NCBI RefSeq assembly: GCF_019457475.1
Contig: NZ_CP080413.1
Location: 682,001-746,000, forward strand
DNA: 64,000 bases
Origin: Shewanella acanthi
GTDB lineage: Bacteria; Pseudomonadota; Gammaproteobacteria; Enterobacterales; Shewanellaceae
Direction of reading: 5' to 3'
Shown: positions 34,643 to 44,789 of the stretch, piece after piece
Numbering within the stretch: position 1 is the stretch's first letter
Layout: the number at the start of each line of letters is the position of its first letter
Program-made: the position numbers and the translations under genes
The notes under the pieces: generated by a model
What the model was told of the DNA's origin: nothing
The model's input: the letters and a program-made list of their open reading frames with translations, nothing else
Database searches by the model: none

Positions 34643-36544
34643 TCAGGTGGCGTGGGATTTTGCGAGTTTTACGCAATTACGTCCCGCATTTTTTGCTTCG
34701 TAGAGTGCACAATCTGCCCGTTTCACCAATTCATCAATATTTTCATCCCGCGAGGAACCACTGTTAATAAGGGTTGCGACCCCTGCACTGATGGTAAGTA
34801 TGAGATCTTCGGGTAATGTCTCGGCCGCGATTTGGCTGATTTTTTGTTGTAGTTCAATGGCGTGCTTATTTGCCATTTGCTCTTCGGTATCTGGCAGTAA
34901 TACCAAAAATTCCTCGCCGCCAATTCGGCCAACGATCTGCTTATCCCCATAGAGTGCGAGGCAAGCATTTGCTATGGCTATCAGCGCGTGGTCGCCAATT
35001 TCATGGCCGAACTGGTCGTTAATTTTTTTGAAATGATCGGCATCGAAGATGATCACCGAAAAGGGGCTGCGCTGCTTGATGGCCTGCAGGAAAAATGCTT
35101 CTGCCTTACTGTAGATATGGCGACGATTTGGCAGCTTAGTCAGGTGATCTGTCAGTGCTACTGTTTGTAACTCGCGGTTACGATGGACCAGTTTATAGGC
35201 AAAGATGGAGACGATGGCGAGGCTAAAGCCCGTTAACAATAGGATGATGTATTGCAGCGACTTATTTCGTTCGAGTAAGGCCATTTCTTGTTCTTTATGG
35301 CTCTGGTTTTCGAGTAGTCGTTTGTTCTCTAACTCAATACGACTTGTATCAAATTTAACTTTTAATTCATTGGTTTGGCTAGTTAATGAGTTATTGTCAA
35401 TTTTTTTGGTTAAGGTCACGTACTGTTCGAGTGCCGCGTAGGCGGCGGGCATATCATTGAGTGATGAAAGCACCTCGCTTTTAAGTTGTAATAGCTGCGC
35501 TTGACCACGTTCATTTTGCTCGGCCACAAAGGCTTTTTCAGCTTCTTCCAATTCAATTAAGGCTTCAGCAAATTGGGCTTTCTTAAACTTAACTTCACCC
35601 ATAAATAGCTTCATAAAGCTGTAGGCGGCGGGATCCTGATCGCTAATGACTTTATCTGCCTCAACCAAATAACGCTCGGCTTCATTAAGACGATTGAGTT
35701 TAAGTAGGCTATAGGCGATGTTTGTGGCTGATACCGCCGCTTCCATGGTGAGCTTATGATCCTTTTGATACTTGTAACTAATCAAGAAGTTATCTATTGC
35801 CTGCTGATGCTCACCCAACTCATCGAGTGCAAGTCCCATGTCGGTGGTGACATAAATCAGTTGCAGCTCATTGCCATTTTTTTCATACAGATCTTTTAAT
35901 TTTTTGTAGTAACGAATGGCGCTCTGGGGATCGCCGTAACGCCTAAAGCTATTGGCAATATCGGCGAGATTGATATTGGCCCAGCTGGTGAGATTAAGTG
36001 ACTCGTATAAGTCTTGGGCTGTGACTAAATCGTTAAGCGCTGAGGTGAAGTCGCCAATATAAGAATACAGGGCGCCGCGGAGACTGCGGGAGTCTGCGAT
36101 CAGCTTGATATCTTCGGTATCATAGGCGCGTTTGATACTTTGGGTATAAGCTGCCATCGCAGCGTTGATATCGCCATCCATCTGCAAAAACCAAGCATTA
36201 CAAAGGGTCATATCGATAAGGTAATGAGTTGAGGCGCTGGGGGGAGGATTGTCGAGAACTTGGGCGCTGTTACTAATTGCTTTTTTGATAGCGGCATCGG
36301 AATCTGCGGCTTGATTCCAGCACTCTAAGGCCTTGAGTTTCTCCATTCGAAGCGCATCATCTTTGGATACCAGTTGACGAAGAAGCGCAAGTTTCTGAGC
36401 GATTTCCCCATGAACCATAGGATCGCCATTTTCGAATTGCGCAATGATTTTGTCGGCCTGAGATTTGTCCTCTGCAAAGGCTAAATTCAGTGTCAATGAC
36501 AGGAGTAGCGATGACAAAATCAATATATACAGGCGTTGTAACAA
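34643..36544 (-). CDS. TPR-GGDEF diguanylate cyclase
   Basis: 633 aa with signal peptide ending LAFAED. Residues 110-400 hold helical TPR-like repeats predicted to be periplasmic. A coiled-coil stretch follows (390-428), then a transmembrane helix at 431-450 and a cytoplasmic GGDEF domain from 460. The active site RIGGEEF (542-546) is intact. No RxxD inhibition site is seen at the canonical place (GDKQ instead), so product inhibition through that site is unlikely. It should make c-di-GMP in response to a periplasmic protein or peptide signal. Confidence 0.88.
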   Translation of the reverse strand: MLQRLYILILSSLLLSLTLNLAFAEDKSQADKIIAQFENGDPMVHGEIAQKLALLRQLVSKDDALRMEKLKALECWNQAADSDAAIKKAISNSAQVLDNPPPSASTHYLIDMTLCNAWFLQMDGDINAAMAAYTQSIKRAYDTEDIKLIADSRSLRGALYSYIGDFTSALNDLVTAQDLYESLNLTSWANINLADIANSFRRYGDPQSAIRYYKKLKDLYEKNGNELQLIYVTTDMGLALDELGEHQQAIDNFLISYKYQKDHKLTMEAAVSATNIAYSLLKLNRLNEAERYLVEADKVISDQDPAAYSFMKLFMGEVKFKKAQFAEALIELEEAEKAFVAEQNERGQAQLLQLKSEVLSSLNDMPAAYAALEQYVTLTKKIDNNSLTSQTNELKVKFDTSRIELENKRLLENQSHKEQEMALLERNKSLQYIILLLTGFSLAIVSIFAYKLVHRNRELQTVALTDHLTKLPNRRHIYSKAEAFFLQAIKQRSPFSVIIFDADHFKKINDQFGHEIGDHALIAIANACLALYGDKQIVGRIGGEEFLVLLPDTEEQMANKHAIELQQKISQIAAETLPEDLILTISAGVATLINSGSSRDENIDELVKRADCALYEAKNAGRNCVKLAKSHAT

Positions 36545-36700
36545 GTTAGCTAATCCTTCATGAACTTAAACACGCAGCTAATCATTAGCTTAGCATAAAT
36601 TGATTATCAATTGTTCACATAGCAAGTTTGGATTTTTTGCTTTCACTTTGCTATCAGGGTATAAACGACAGCTTTGGAGCTGAGTCGGGAAGGAAAACCA

Positions 36701-37228
36701 TTGAAAAAACTACTCTGCTTTTGCCTATTCATGTTCACGGGGATGAGCTTCGCAAACAGTGATGACACCGAAACCTCGGGTGATGTAGTGCATTTGCTGT
36801 TGCCAGCAACGGCTCTTGGAGCAACTCTGTTCTATGAAGAGGGAAATGAGGGTAGCTGGCAATTACTCAAGGCCGCAGTCTCGAGTCGAGTGATAGTCGA
36901 GGGGTTTAAACTTGGGGTCAGCAAGGATAGACCCGATGGCAGTGGTGACGATTCTTTTCCGTCTGGTCATAGCTCGGACAGCTTTATGGCGGCAACCTTT
37001 ATTCACCAGCGTTATGGTTGGCAATATGGATTACCCGCTTATTTTGCCGCATCTTACGTGGGTTATACCCGTATAGAGAGCGATAAGCATTATGTTGAAG
37101 ATGTGCTTGCAGGCGCCGCAATTGGTGCGCTTGCAGGATGGTATTTTACTGAACCCTATCAAGGGGTAACAGTGACACCTTTAGCCCATAATGGGGTATA
37201 TGGTTTGTACATTAGTGGCCAGTTTTAG
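36701..37228 (+). CDS. PAP2-superfamily phosphatase
   Basis: 175 aa from TTG 36701, chosen because it begins a signal peptide (MKKLLCFCLFMFTGMSFAN) behind GGGAAGGA. All three acid phosphatase motifs are present: KLGVSKDRP, SFPSGHSSD and TRIESDKHYVEDVLAG. Members dephosphorylate lipid phosphates such as undecaprenyl pyrophosphate or phosphatidate at the periplasmic face. The specific substrate is unknown. Confidence 0.85.
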   Translation: MKKLLCFCLFMFTGMSFANSDDTETSGDVVHLLLPATALGATLFYEEGNEGSWQLLKAAVSSRVIVEGFKLGVSKDRPDGSGDDSFPSGHSSDSFMAATFIHQRYGWQYGLPAYFAASYVGYTRIESDKHYVEDVLAGAAIGALAGWYFTEPYQGVTVTPLAHNGVYGLYISGQF

Positions 37229-37249
37229 GTCGCTTAAATTGAGAGAATA

Positions 37250-37687
37250 ATGATGGCTGAAGTATCTGTTGAATATCGCGAAACTGCCGAGCGCATTTCT
37301 CACAACGTTGCCAATAAAGTTTTACCTATGGCAAAAATGCCAGAAAGCCTGTTAGAGGCTTACAAGGGCTTATGTGCAGAGTTGTTACTCGACCGTGAAG
37401 GCAAGTTTGCTGCGGCTTGGGAGGCGTTGCCCGCCAGTGCTCAAAAATTAATGCCACAGGCGGAGTTCCATGGTTTTTATATTGCCAATGCTTGGCTGCA
37501 ATTAAGCCGTGTAGCTCAACAAATCTCGGAACAGGCCGATTCGGATGAAGCAATTAATGAGCAGGAATATGATGGTGTATTTGGCCGCTTAGCCGATGAA
37601 TCGCTAAAAGAGTGCATTCGTAAACTGAAGAAAGCCCGTACCGATCGTTCTATGCTAAATAGCTTCAAACAAGTGATGGCACCTTAA
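37250..37687 (+). CDS. Conserved hypothetical protein, 145 aa
   Basis: Soluble, acidic, mostly helical protein. The start is one of two adjacent ATGs (37250 or 37253). The core reads SLLEAYKGLCAELLLDREGKF and later YDGVFGRLADESLKECIRKLKKAR. It has no signal peptide or membrane segment. It lies 21 bp after the PAP2 gene and before a strong terminator. No family is recognised. Confidence 0.65.
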   Translation: MMAEVSVEYRETAERISHNVANKVLPMAKMPESLLEAYKGLCAELLLDREGKFAAAWEALPASAQKLMPQAEFHGFYIANAWLQLSRVAQQISEQADSDEAINEQEYDGVFGRLADESLKECIRKLKKARTDRSMLNSFKQVMAP

Positions 37688-37706
37688 GCGAGTTTGAACC
37701 AATCAT

Positions 37707-37734
37707 AAAAAGCCCGTCTACGACGGGCTTTTTA
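37707..37734. terminator. Bidirectional terminator before maeA end
   Basis: AGCCCGTC (37711-37718) and GACGGGCT (37722-37729) form a stem with flanking A and T runs. It serves the convergent plus-strand genes and maeA. Confidence 0.88.
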
Positions 37735-37765
37735 TTTGGGAAATCCCATGTAAGCCTAAAGCAGA

Positions 37766-39454
37766 TTAGAATGAAGTGCGCTTGTAGCGGCGGTACTCTG
37801 GAGTCCAGAAGTTATCTTCAATTGCCTGCTTTAGCAGCTCATCGCTACAAGGTAACGCGAGGCCTTGTTCAATAGCGACTTTACCAACCGCAAAGGCGAT
37901 ATGTTTACTGACGGTATGGATATCTTCCAGCTTCGGCAATAATGCACCCGTGCCATCGATGGCTAAAGGTGAGCACTCTGCTAGCGCACGGCTCGATGCC
38001 ATTAGCATCTCATCCGACACATGGCGGGCACCGGAGGCGAGTACACCAAGGCCTATGCCTGGGAAGATAAAGCTGTTGTTACATTGGGCGATTTCGTAGG
38101 TTTCACCATCGACTACCACAGGCTCAAACGGGCTGCCGGTTGCAACCAGTGCCTGACCTGAAGTCCAATGCAGGATGTCTTTTGGTGTCGCTTCAACGCG
38201 GCTGGTTGGGTTTGACAGTGGGAAGATAATGGGACGCTCACAATGGCTATGCATCGCACGGACAATTTCTTCGGTAAACAGACCCGGTGCACCAGACACG
38301 CCAATCAGTACTGTTGGTTTAGCGTTGTTCACGACATCGAGCAGTGAAATATTATCGCTAAAGTTATTCCAGTCACTGATATTGGCACATTTTTGCGCTA
38401 ATTTTTGCTGGAATGGCAACAGGTTAGGCATGTTGTCTAGCAGTAAACCCCAGCGGTCAACCATGCAAACTTGGCTGCGAGCCTGTTCATCGCTTATGCC
38501 TTCAGACACCATTTGGGCAACGATAGCTTCGGCAATACCGCAACCTGCGCTACCTGCACCTAAAAACGCCACGCGCTGTTTGTTGAGCTCTGTGCCTGCG
38601 GCCTTACAAGCAGCGAGTAATGAGCCAACGGTTACGGCAGCTGTGCCTTGGATGTCGTCGTTAAAGCAGCAGTAGCGATCCTTGTAACGCTCAAGGATTG
38701 GCATTGCATTTTTCTGCGCGAAGTCTTCGAATTGGATCAGTGCGTCAGGCCAGCGAATGTGGACAGCTTGCATAAAGGCTTCGATAAATTCGGCATATTC
38801 TTCACCGCCAATACGGGGGTGGCGCCACCCCATGTACATAGGATCGTCGAGTAACTGTTGGTTATCGGTACCCACATCTAAGGTGATCGGTAGGGTATAA
38901 GCCGGACTGATACCACCACAGCTGGTGTAAAGTGACAGTTTACCGATTGGGATCCCCATGCCGCCAATACCTTGGTCGCCTAAGCCCAATATGCGCTCAC
39001 CGTCGGTCACAACGATGATTTTTACTTTTTGGCGGGTAGAGTTGTTAAGGATGTCTTCAATCCTGTCCTTATTTGGATAAGAGATAAACAGACCACGGTT
39101 ACGGCGGTAGTTTTTAGAGAAACGCTCACAGGCTAAACCTACGGTCGGCGTGTAGATGATGGGCATCATCTCGGAGATATGGTTTTGCACTAAACGATAA
39201 AACAAGGTCTCGTTGGTGTCCTGAATATTTCGCAGGTAGATGTGCTTGTCGAGATCGTTGTTAAAGCTTCTGAATTGATCGTAGCCACGGGACGCCTGTT
39301 CTTCGATTGTTTCAATCGCGTAGGGCAGCAAGCCTTCGAGGTTAAAGAAAATACGCTCTTCTTCAGTAAATGCACTGCCTTTGTTAATCAATGGGGCTTC
39401 AAGAATGGCAGGACCAGCAAACGGAAGATATATGGGGCGTTTATTATCGTCCAT
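37766..39454 (-). CDS. maeA: NAD-dependent malic enzyme
   Basis: 562 aa, similar to E. coli MaeA. It decarboxylates malate to pyruvate with NAD. Signatures are the N-terminal malic domain with [22 protein letters not shown], core IYTPTVG, then [20 protein letters not shown], the metal site [12 protein letters not shown], and the Rossmann loop [14 protein letters not shown]. The 280 bp upstream region carries a 15-bp dyad. Confidence 0.95.
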   Translation of the reverse strand: MDDNKRPIYLPFAGPAILEAPLINKGSAFTEEERIFFNLEGLLPYAIETIEEQASRGYDQFRSFNNDLDKHIYLRNIQDTNETLFYRLVQNHISEMMPIIYTPTVGLACERFSKNYRRNRGLFISYPNKDRIEDILNNSTRQKVKIIVVTDGERILGLGDQGIGGMGIPIGKLSLYTSCGGISPAYTLPITLDVGTDNQQLLDDPMYMGWRHPRIGGEEYAEFIEAFMQAVHIRWPDALIQFEDFAQKNAMPILERYKDRYCCFNDDIQGTAAVTVGSLLAACKAAGTELNKQRVAFLGAGSAGCGIAEAIVAQMVSEGISDEQARSQVCMVDRWGLLLDNMPNLLPFQQKLAQKCANISDWNNFSDNISLLDVVNNAKPTVLIGVSGAPGLFTEEIVRAMHSHCERPIIFPLSNPTSRVEATPKDILHWTSGQALVATGSPFEPVVVDGETYEIAQCNNSFIFPGIGLGVLASGARHVSDEMLMASSRALAECSPLAIDGTGALLPKLEDIHTVSKHIAFAVGKVAIEQGLALPCSDELLKQAIEDNFWTPEYRRYKRTSF

Positions 39455-39524
39455 GGGAAACCTTTGAGTTATTGTTTAAATGGTTTTGTACGTACTTGAG
39501 ACGTGCTTTGAGTCACGTAAGATT

Positions 39525-39539
39525 ATCACGAAATGTGAT
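39525..39539. promoter_or_regulatory. 15-bp dyad upstream of maeA
   Basis: ATCAC-GAAAT-GTGAT, an inverted repeat 70 bp before the maeA ATG. The half-sites are CRP-like in sequence but in the opposite order, so it is not a standard CRP site. Possible operator. Confidence 0.3.
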
Positions 39540-39673
39540 CTTTGTTGCCCATGGAGTGCGCTATTTGTGGTTTTTTTTACAGCAAGGATGTAAGTCAGTG
39601 TTTAAAACGGGCTTGTGTTAATCTTTTGTAAAAGGATTTGAGGTGTTTGGCGCCGTTTGAATGCAGAATTAAT

Positions 39674-39700
39674 AACAAAAAACGCAGCCTGAGCTGCGTT
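39674..39700 (-). terminator. Terminator of yehS
   Basis: AACGCAGC (39681-39688) and GCTGCGTT (39693-39700) form a stem; on the minus strand a T run follows. Confidence 0.8.
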
Positions 39701-39734
39701 TATGCCATTTAGGCGATTTAATCGCGGTTTGCTG

Positions 39735-40199
39735 TTATACGCCGCGCAGTTTTAACGATAATCCGCGGATAAAGTTACGCAGGATTTGATCGCCGCAAGC
39801 TTTAAAGTTTTTGTGGTCTGGATTGCGGAACAGTGCTCCTAACTCGGATTTTGACATGTCAACTTCAGCAAGGGCTAGGGTCGCCAGAATATCTTCTTCA
39901 CGCATTTCGAGTGCTACGCGTAATTTTTTGAAGATCAGGTTATTGTTGAGGCGCGAAATTGCTTTAGGGATTTCAGCGCCTTCACGTAATCCGCGTTTTT
40001 CAATAATCAAGCCATCTAAAAACTGACAAAGTGTAGTGTCGTTGCAGGCCTTATAGCCTTCTTCCTCTTCCTTACGAAGCAGAGCAATCATTTCTTCGGT
40101 AGGAACTTCTCTTCCAACATGGGCAAAAATTTTAGTCATTTTGGCATTGTTGAAATCAAATACGAAGCGCAGGCGGCGCAGAATATCGTTGTTAATCAT
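39735..40199 (-). CDS. yehS: DUF1456 family protein YehS
   Basis: 154 aa made of two DUF1456 repeats, both beginning with a leucine-rich helix: NNDILRRLRFVFDFNN and NNNLIFKKLRVALEMRE. Each ends in the cysteine-containing segment (YKACNDTTLCQFLDGLI and FKACGDQILRNFIRGL). Function is unknown. Length matches E. coli YehS. Confidence 0.88.
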   Translation of the reverse strand: MINNDILRRLRFVFDFNNAKMTKIFAHVGREVPTEEMIALLRKEEEEGYKACNDTTLCQFLDGLIIEKRGLREGAEIPKAISRLNNNLIFKKLRVALEMREEDILATLALAEVDMSKSELGALFRNPDHKNFKACGDQILRNFIRGLSLKLRGV

Positions 40200-40369
40200 G
40201 GTGTTCTCTAGGCGCGGCTGCGCAGTCAGTTTTAAGAGTCGATATTATATACCCAAAGCGACATAAAAGCAGATAACTCTGTCATGGCGATAGGGCAATG
40301 ACGGGCGAGAACGATGCCGCCTTGATGAGCTTAATATTGTCGATTAAACAAGGGTACCTAATGCTAATC

Positions 40370-41656
40370 TTAAGCTTTGATTGCTACATACCAGTAGACA
40401 AAAAGCATCGCAAAAATAGTGAGATAAGCTAATCCTACCCAAGAGAGCCATTTCATTTTAGGGCCGTAACGATCGGCTTCGGGTAACTGCTGACTCGTCA
40501 TTAAACGATAGTTTAGCCAAGCGAAGATGGTGGTGCTCATAAATGCGAGGATCATGACAAACTCAAGTAAGGGGAGTAGAGCCCCCTTAAAAAATAAGAT
40601 AAGGAGTAACCCTAGGCCACTGACGCTGAGCATAATCGCTGTCAGTTTTTTACTGGCGTGAGTGTAGGGAATATTCGGATTTCGCAGTAACTGCCATGCG
40701 GCATCTAAGGTTCGGCTATAACCATCTACCACAGTGACCGTGGTGCTAAAAATACATAAAAAAGCAACTAATCCAATTAGATATTGACTCTCACTTCCCA
40801 TTACTTTGCTGTACAAACTGATCAATTGATTGGCAAATTTTGCTCCCGAATCCGAAAAATGTTCACCACTGCCATGCATCACTAGTGCGCCTAGGGCAAG
40901 GAAAACGACAGCGAGCAGTGCTGTGAGAATGTAGCCAAGATTAAAATCCAATAGGGCCTGTGCTTTTGTGACGGGAGCGTTTTTTTGTTTTTCTAATAGC
41001 CATAGTGAATTACAAGCACTTATCTCAATTGGTGCGGGCATCCATCCCATCATCGCGACCAAAAAGCCCACATGAGCCCATTCCCATGGGGAGGTGGATA
41101 CAAAGTCCCTCGACAGTGGCTTTACATGATCTAGTGCGAGTGCGGCGGCAACCAATGTCGTTAACGTCAGGGCAAACATAATGACTTTAGTGAGCCGATC
41201 AAGTAGCGAGTAATGCCCTAAAATCAATAGCATTAGCGATGTTAACAACACCAAAAATGCCAATAACTCTATGGGTAAAGGAACAAATTGAGTCAACATG
41301 GCCGCGGTGAGCATACACACCCCCGCGGTGCTGGCAACGGATGCAATAACGTTGAGTCCGGTGAATAACCATAGGTAACCCCGTCCTTGTTTAAGATACC
41401 CCTGTAGCAGGCTCTCACCGGTTGCTGCGGTATAGTAAGGCCCTGCGGCAAAGAAGGGATATTTGAGTAAATTTACCACTAGAATCACCCAAGCTAATTG
41501 CCAACCAAATTCGGCACCTGCACGGGTTGAAGAGACTAAATGGGAGGCACCAACGGCGGCAGCTGCCATTAACATGCCAGGCCCCATGGCTTTAATACTG
41601 TCAGAGAGTTGTTGTGTCCAATGTCTGGACAAGATCTGAGTGTGGCTATTGGTCAT
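40370..41656 (-). CDS. Nramp-family transporter lacking the DPGN motif
   Basis: 428 aa with about 11 transmembrane helices. The N-terminal helix reads GPGMLMAAAAVGASHLVSS, matching the Nramp fold, but the metal-binding DPGN of MntH is replaced by AVGAS. The TM6 region reads MGWMPAPIEIS in place of the usual MPHN-type sequence. It is therefore unlikely to be a normal Mn transporter; related proteins are reported to carry Mg, Al or organic substrates. It diverges from a TonB-dependent receptor with 400 bp between them. Confidence 0.78.
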   Translation of the reverse strand: MTNSHTQILSRHWTQQLSDSIKAMGPGMLMAAAAVGASHLVSSTRAGAEFGWQLAWVILVVNLLKYPFFAAGPYYTAATGESLLQGYLKQGRGYLWLFTGLNVIASVASTAGVCMLTAAMLTQFVPLPIELLAFLVLLTSLMLLILGHYSLLDRLTKVIMFALTLTTLVAAALALDHVKPLSRDFVSTSPWEWAHVGFLVAMMGWMPAPIEISACNSLWLLEKQKNAPVTKAQALLDFNLGYILTALLAVVFLALGALVMHGSGEHFSDSGAKFANQLISLYSKVMGSESQYLIGLVAFLCIFSTTVTVVDGYSRTLDAAWQLLRNPNIPYTHASKKLTAIMLSVSGLGLLLILFFKGALLPLLEFVMILAFMSTTIFAWLNYRLMTSQQLPEADRYGPKMKWLSWVGLAYLTIFAMLFVYWYVAIKA

Positions 41657-42058
41657 ATTGGATTTTGATTTTCTTGTTTTAGTGTTGGTTTTGCTTTTAA
41701 GGTCAGCGTCTTGATAATAACAGATTGATATTCACCCCAATCAAATCCCACATGTAAAAAATTTGTGACTCATTGTGCTTCATTCTCCCCCCCAAATTTA
41801 TGCCGCTTCATTCGGCTTGAGTCTTTTCATTTCAACTTATCAATTGCAATCAATTGCACTTTTAAAATGCATTGATTTAGTCATTTATAGTTGTTTTGTA
41901 TATTTTAAAATCTAAACATGCTCTTAAAGTGAACAATCTGTTAACTTTTTAGAGTCCCCCATTGACTTTGTTTTTTAACGCATTAATTTGTCTGTGCAAA
42001 GTAATTATTTCAAAAATGTAAAATAATTTTAACAATAATATTTTAGGGGAAGTAAGTG
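41657..42058. promoter_or_regulatory. Divergent promoter region with tandem CAATTGCA repeats
   Basis: About 400 bp, very AT-rich, between the transporter and the receptor gene. CAATTGCAAT (41841-41850) is followed at once by CAATTGCACT (41851-41860), two near-identical 10-bp units on the same face of the helix. This suggests a regulator binding site. No coding frame is credible. Confidence 0.35.
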
Positions 42059-44641
42059 ATGAGACCTCAGATTTTACCGAGCGCGTGTGCGTGTGCTATC
42101 GCCATGGCGATGTCACCAAGCATTGCCCAAGCGGCAGATAATGGTGCTGATAAAGTTGAACGCATTGAAGTAACTGGTTCGCGTATCAAGCGTACAGATA
42201 TTGAAGGGCCTTCTCCAATCCAATCTATTAGTAAAGACGATATCGCAAACATGGGCTTCGATAACCTGCAACAGTTACTCGAGCGTATGCCGGCAAATGG
42301 CGCGGGAGCATTCTCTACCCGTGGAAATAGCCAAGACTCGACTGCTAACGGTGGCGCATCTATCAGTTTGCGTGGCTTAGGTCCAGATGCAACATTAGTG
42401 TTAATTAACGGTCGCCGTGTGGCAGCAAGTGCGTTTGCTGAAGGTATTACTAACTCTTTCGTCGATATTAACAATATTCCAGTTTCTGCTATCGAACGTA
42501 TCGATATTCTAAAAGATGGTGCGTCGGCCATTTATGGTTCAGATGCGATTGCAGGCGTAGTTAACATAGTGCTGAAAAAAGACATCGAAGGTCTTGAAAT
42601 TAACTTAGGCTACGGTGATACCCCTGGCACAGGTTACGATGAAACCACCGCCAGCATGGTTTGGGGCATGAAGTCAGAGAAGGGTAGCGCGTCTATCATT
42701 CTCGATTACTTTAACAACGGTACTCTTGCGGCAACAGATTTAGGCCGTTTCGGTACCGCCGATCAAAGTCCCTATGGCGGCGAAGATCTTCGTTCATCAC
42801 GCGGCTTCCCTGGTTATTTCTATGTTGGTGGTAAAAAAACCATTGACCCAGATTGTCCTGCTGACAGCGCTACGGCAAGCGGTAGCTGTTTATTTGATTA
42901 CGGTCCCTACAACTTAGTTGCACCTGCTGCTGAACGTGTCGGGGCTATTGGTCAATTTGAATATCACTTTAACGATGATTTAACGGGTTTCTTGGAACTG
43001 GCAGCGCAGCACAATACCTCTGAAGCGGGCGGCGCTCCTACACCGCTGGATGAAGATGCTGAGTTAACGGTTCCTGCCGATCATCCTAACAATCCTTGGG
43101 GTGAAGATATTAAAATCGGTCGTTTCCGTACCGTCGATGCGGGCGCCCGCCGCTGGGATATCGAATCTGATACTTTACGTTTAGTTGCAGGTCTTCGTGG
43201 CACTGTTAGCGATTGGGATTGGGAAGCCTCAGTACAACGCGGTCGCAGTGAATCATTACAGACGGGTGATAACAGCCAAGGTTGGATCCGTACTGACTAT
43301 CTACAGGCTGAGATTGATGCAGGTCGTTACAACCCATTTGGTGGTACTTTTAACTCTCAAGAAGTGATTGATGCGATCACGACTAGCCTAGTACGCCAAG
43401 GCTTATCGAGTATGACTTCTTATGCGGCAAATATCTCTGGTCAAGCTTTCACTTTAGCTGAGCGTGATATCATGATGGCTGCGGGTGTTGAATACCGCGA
43501 AGAAAGCGTGAGCGACGTGCCAGATGAGCAGTTCCAGCGCGGTCTGATTTTCGGTACTGAAGCAGTGTCTGCGGCTGCAGCACGTGATCAATACGCAGGT
43601 TATATCGAGTTCTCGGTTCCTGTGACGGACAATTTTGAACTGCAATTAGCGGGCCGTTACGATCATTACAGTGATTTTGGTTCAACCACTAATCCTAAAG
43701 TTGCGTTCCAATGGGGCATTACCGATGAAATCACGACCCGAGGTTCTTGGTCTACGGGTTTTCGCGCACCATCATTGGCACAAATCGGTTTAGGTCCATC
43801 ACGTGAAAGTAGTTTCTTTATTGATAACTATCGCTGTCTTTCTGATGGCGTTGATTGCAAAGCGTTAGACTACAATACTGAGTTTGCGGGTAACTCTGAT
43901 CTGGATGCTGAAGAATCTGAAACTTGGAATATTGGTACTATTTGGGCACCAAGTCAGAAATTCGACATCGGTTTCGATATTTTTAGCATCACGCAAGACA
44001 ATAAAATTGATAAGCAGCCGCTTGGCGATATCTATGCTGCGAATTGTAACGATCAAAACAGCACTGTGTGTGTGCGTTTAGCGCCGGAGGATGGTCAAAC
44101 CTTAGGTCCAATTAGTATTATCCATTCAAGCTTTATCAACTTAAGCTCTCAAGAAGTCCAAGGCCTAGACTTGTCTACTCACTATGGCTTAGAGCTTGCT
44201 GACTATGGTGATTTACGCTTTGGTTTGGAATACAGCTACCTGCATAAGTTTGAGAAAGACGGCCTAGATTACACCGGCGAGTATAAGTACCCACAACACC
44301 GTTGGTTACTGACCAGTAACTGGACTATGGATAACTTTGCCGCAAACGTGAATTTGAGCTACATCGGTGAATTTGAAGATACGCCAGATATCGATTTCGA
44401 CGGCGCATTGGATTTCGAAAGCAACAAGTCGCGTATGATTGATGCTCAGCTGTTAGTCGATATGTCAGGAAGCTACCGTTTCAACGAAACTGTTAAGTTG
44501 ACCCTTGGTGTGAACAACGTATTCGATGAGGAACCACCATTTGCTATCGGTGATGGTGATACCGACCTGTATGGTTATGTGATCTCTGTTCATAACCCTA
44601 TGGGCCGTTATATCTATTCTAAGTTAACGATGAACTTCTAA
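42059..44641 (+). CDS. TonB-dependent outer membrane receptor
   Basis: 860 aa from ATG 42059, with AGGGGAAG upstream; a GTG one codon earlier is also in frame. Signal peptide ends SIAQAADN. A TonB box-like segment (VERIEVTGSRI) precedes the plug domain with SISLRGLGPDATLVLINGRRV, core LRGLGPDATLVLINGRR, and IERIDILKDGASAIYGSDAIAGVVNIV, core IERIDILKDGASAIYG. The barrel ends in KLTMNF. This subfamily often imports peptides, sugars or nucleosides; the ligand is not evident. Four cysteines in extracellular segments may form disulfides. Confidence 0.92.
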   Translation: MRPQILPSACACAIAMAMSPSIAQAADNGADKVERIEVTGSRIKRTDIEGPSPIQSISKDDIANMGFDNLQQLLERMPANGAGAFSTRGNSQDSTANGGASISLRGLGPDATLVLINGRRVAASAFAEGITNSFVDINNIPVSAIERIDILKDGASAIYGSDAIAGVVNIVLKKDIEGLEINLGYGDTPGTGYDETTASMVWGMKSEKGSASIILDYFNNGTLAATDLGRFGTADQSPYGGEDLRSSRGFPGYFYVGGKKTIDPDCPADSATASGSCLFDYGPYNLVAPAAERVGAIGQFEYHFNDDLTGFLELAAQHNTSEAGGAPTPLDEDAELTVPADHPNNPWGEDIKIGRFRTVDAGARRWDIESDTLRLVAGLRGTVSDWDWEASVQRGRSESLQTGDNSQGWIRTDYLQAEIDAGRYNPFGGTFNSQEVIDAITTSLVRQGLSSMTSYAANISGQAFTLAERDIMMAAGVEYREESVSDVPDEQFQRGLIFGTEAVSAAAARDQYAGYIEFSVPVTDNFELQLAGRYDHYSDFGSTTNPKVAFQWGITDEITTRGSWSTGFRAPSLAQIGLGPSRESSFFIDNYRCLSDGVDCKALDYNTEFAGNSDLDAEESETWNIGTIWAPSQKFDIGFDIFSITQDNKIDKQPLGDIYAANCNDQNSTVCVRLAPEDGQTLGPISIIHSSFINLSSQEVQGLDLSTHYGLELADYGDLRFGLEYSYLHKFEKDGLDYTGEYKYPQHRWLLTSNWTMDNFAANVNLSYIGEFEDTPDIDFDGALDFESNKSRMIDAQLLVDMSGSYRFNETVKLTLGVNNVFDEEPPFAIGDGDTDLYGYVISVHNPMGRYIYSKLTMNF

Positions 44642-44660
44642 TCCTCATGTTTATCCTGTT

Positions 44661-44688
44661 AAAAACGGCGCTTTGGCGCCGTTTTTTT
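44661..44688 (+). terminator. Terminator after TonB-dependent receptor
   Basis: ACGGCGC and GCGCCGT stem with flanking A5 and T7. Confidence 0.88.
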
Positions 44689-44789
44689 ATGGGTTTGAGT
44701 TAACCGCTTCTCGGTGTATCTTGCCTAAAGCGCTTTGTTCAGCGAGTCTAAACCAAAGTGGAAAGCCCAAATAACAAAAAGGATATTTT

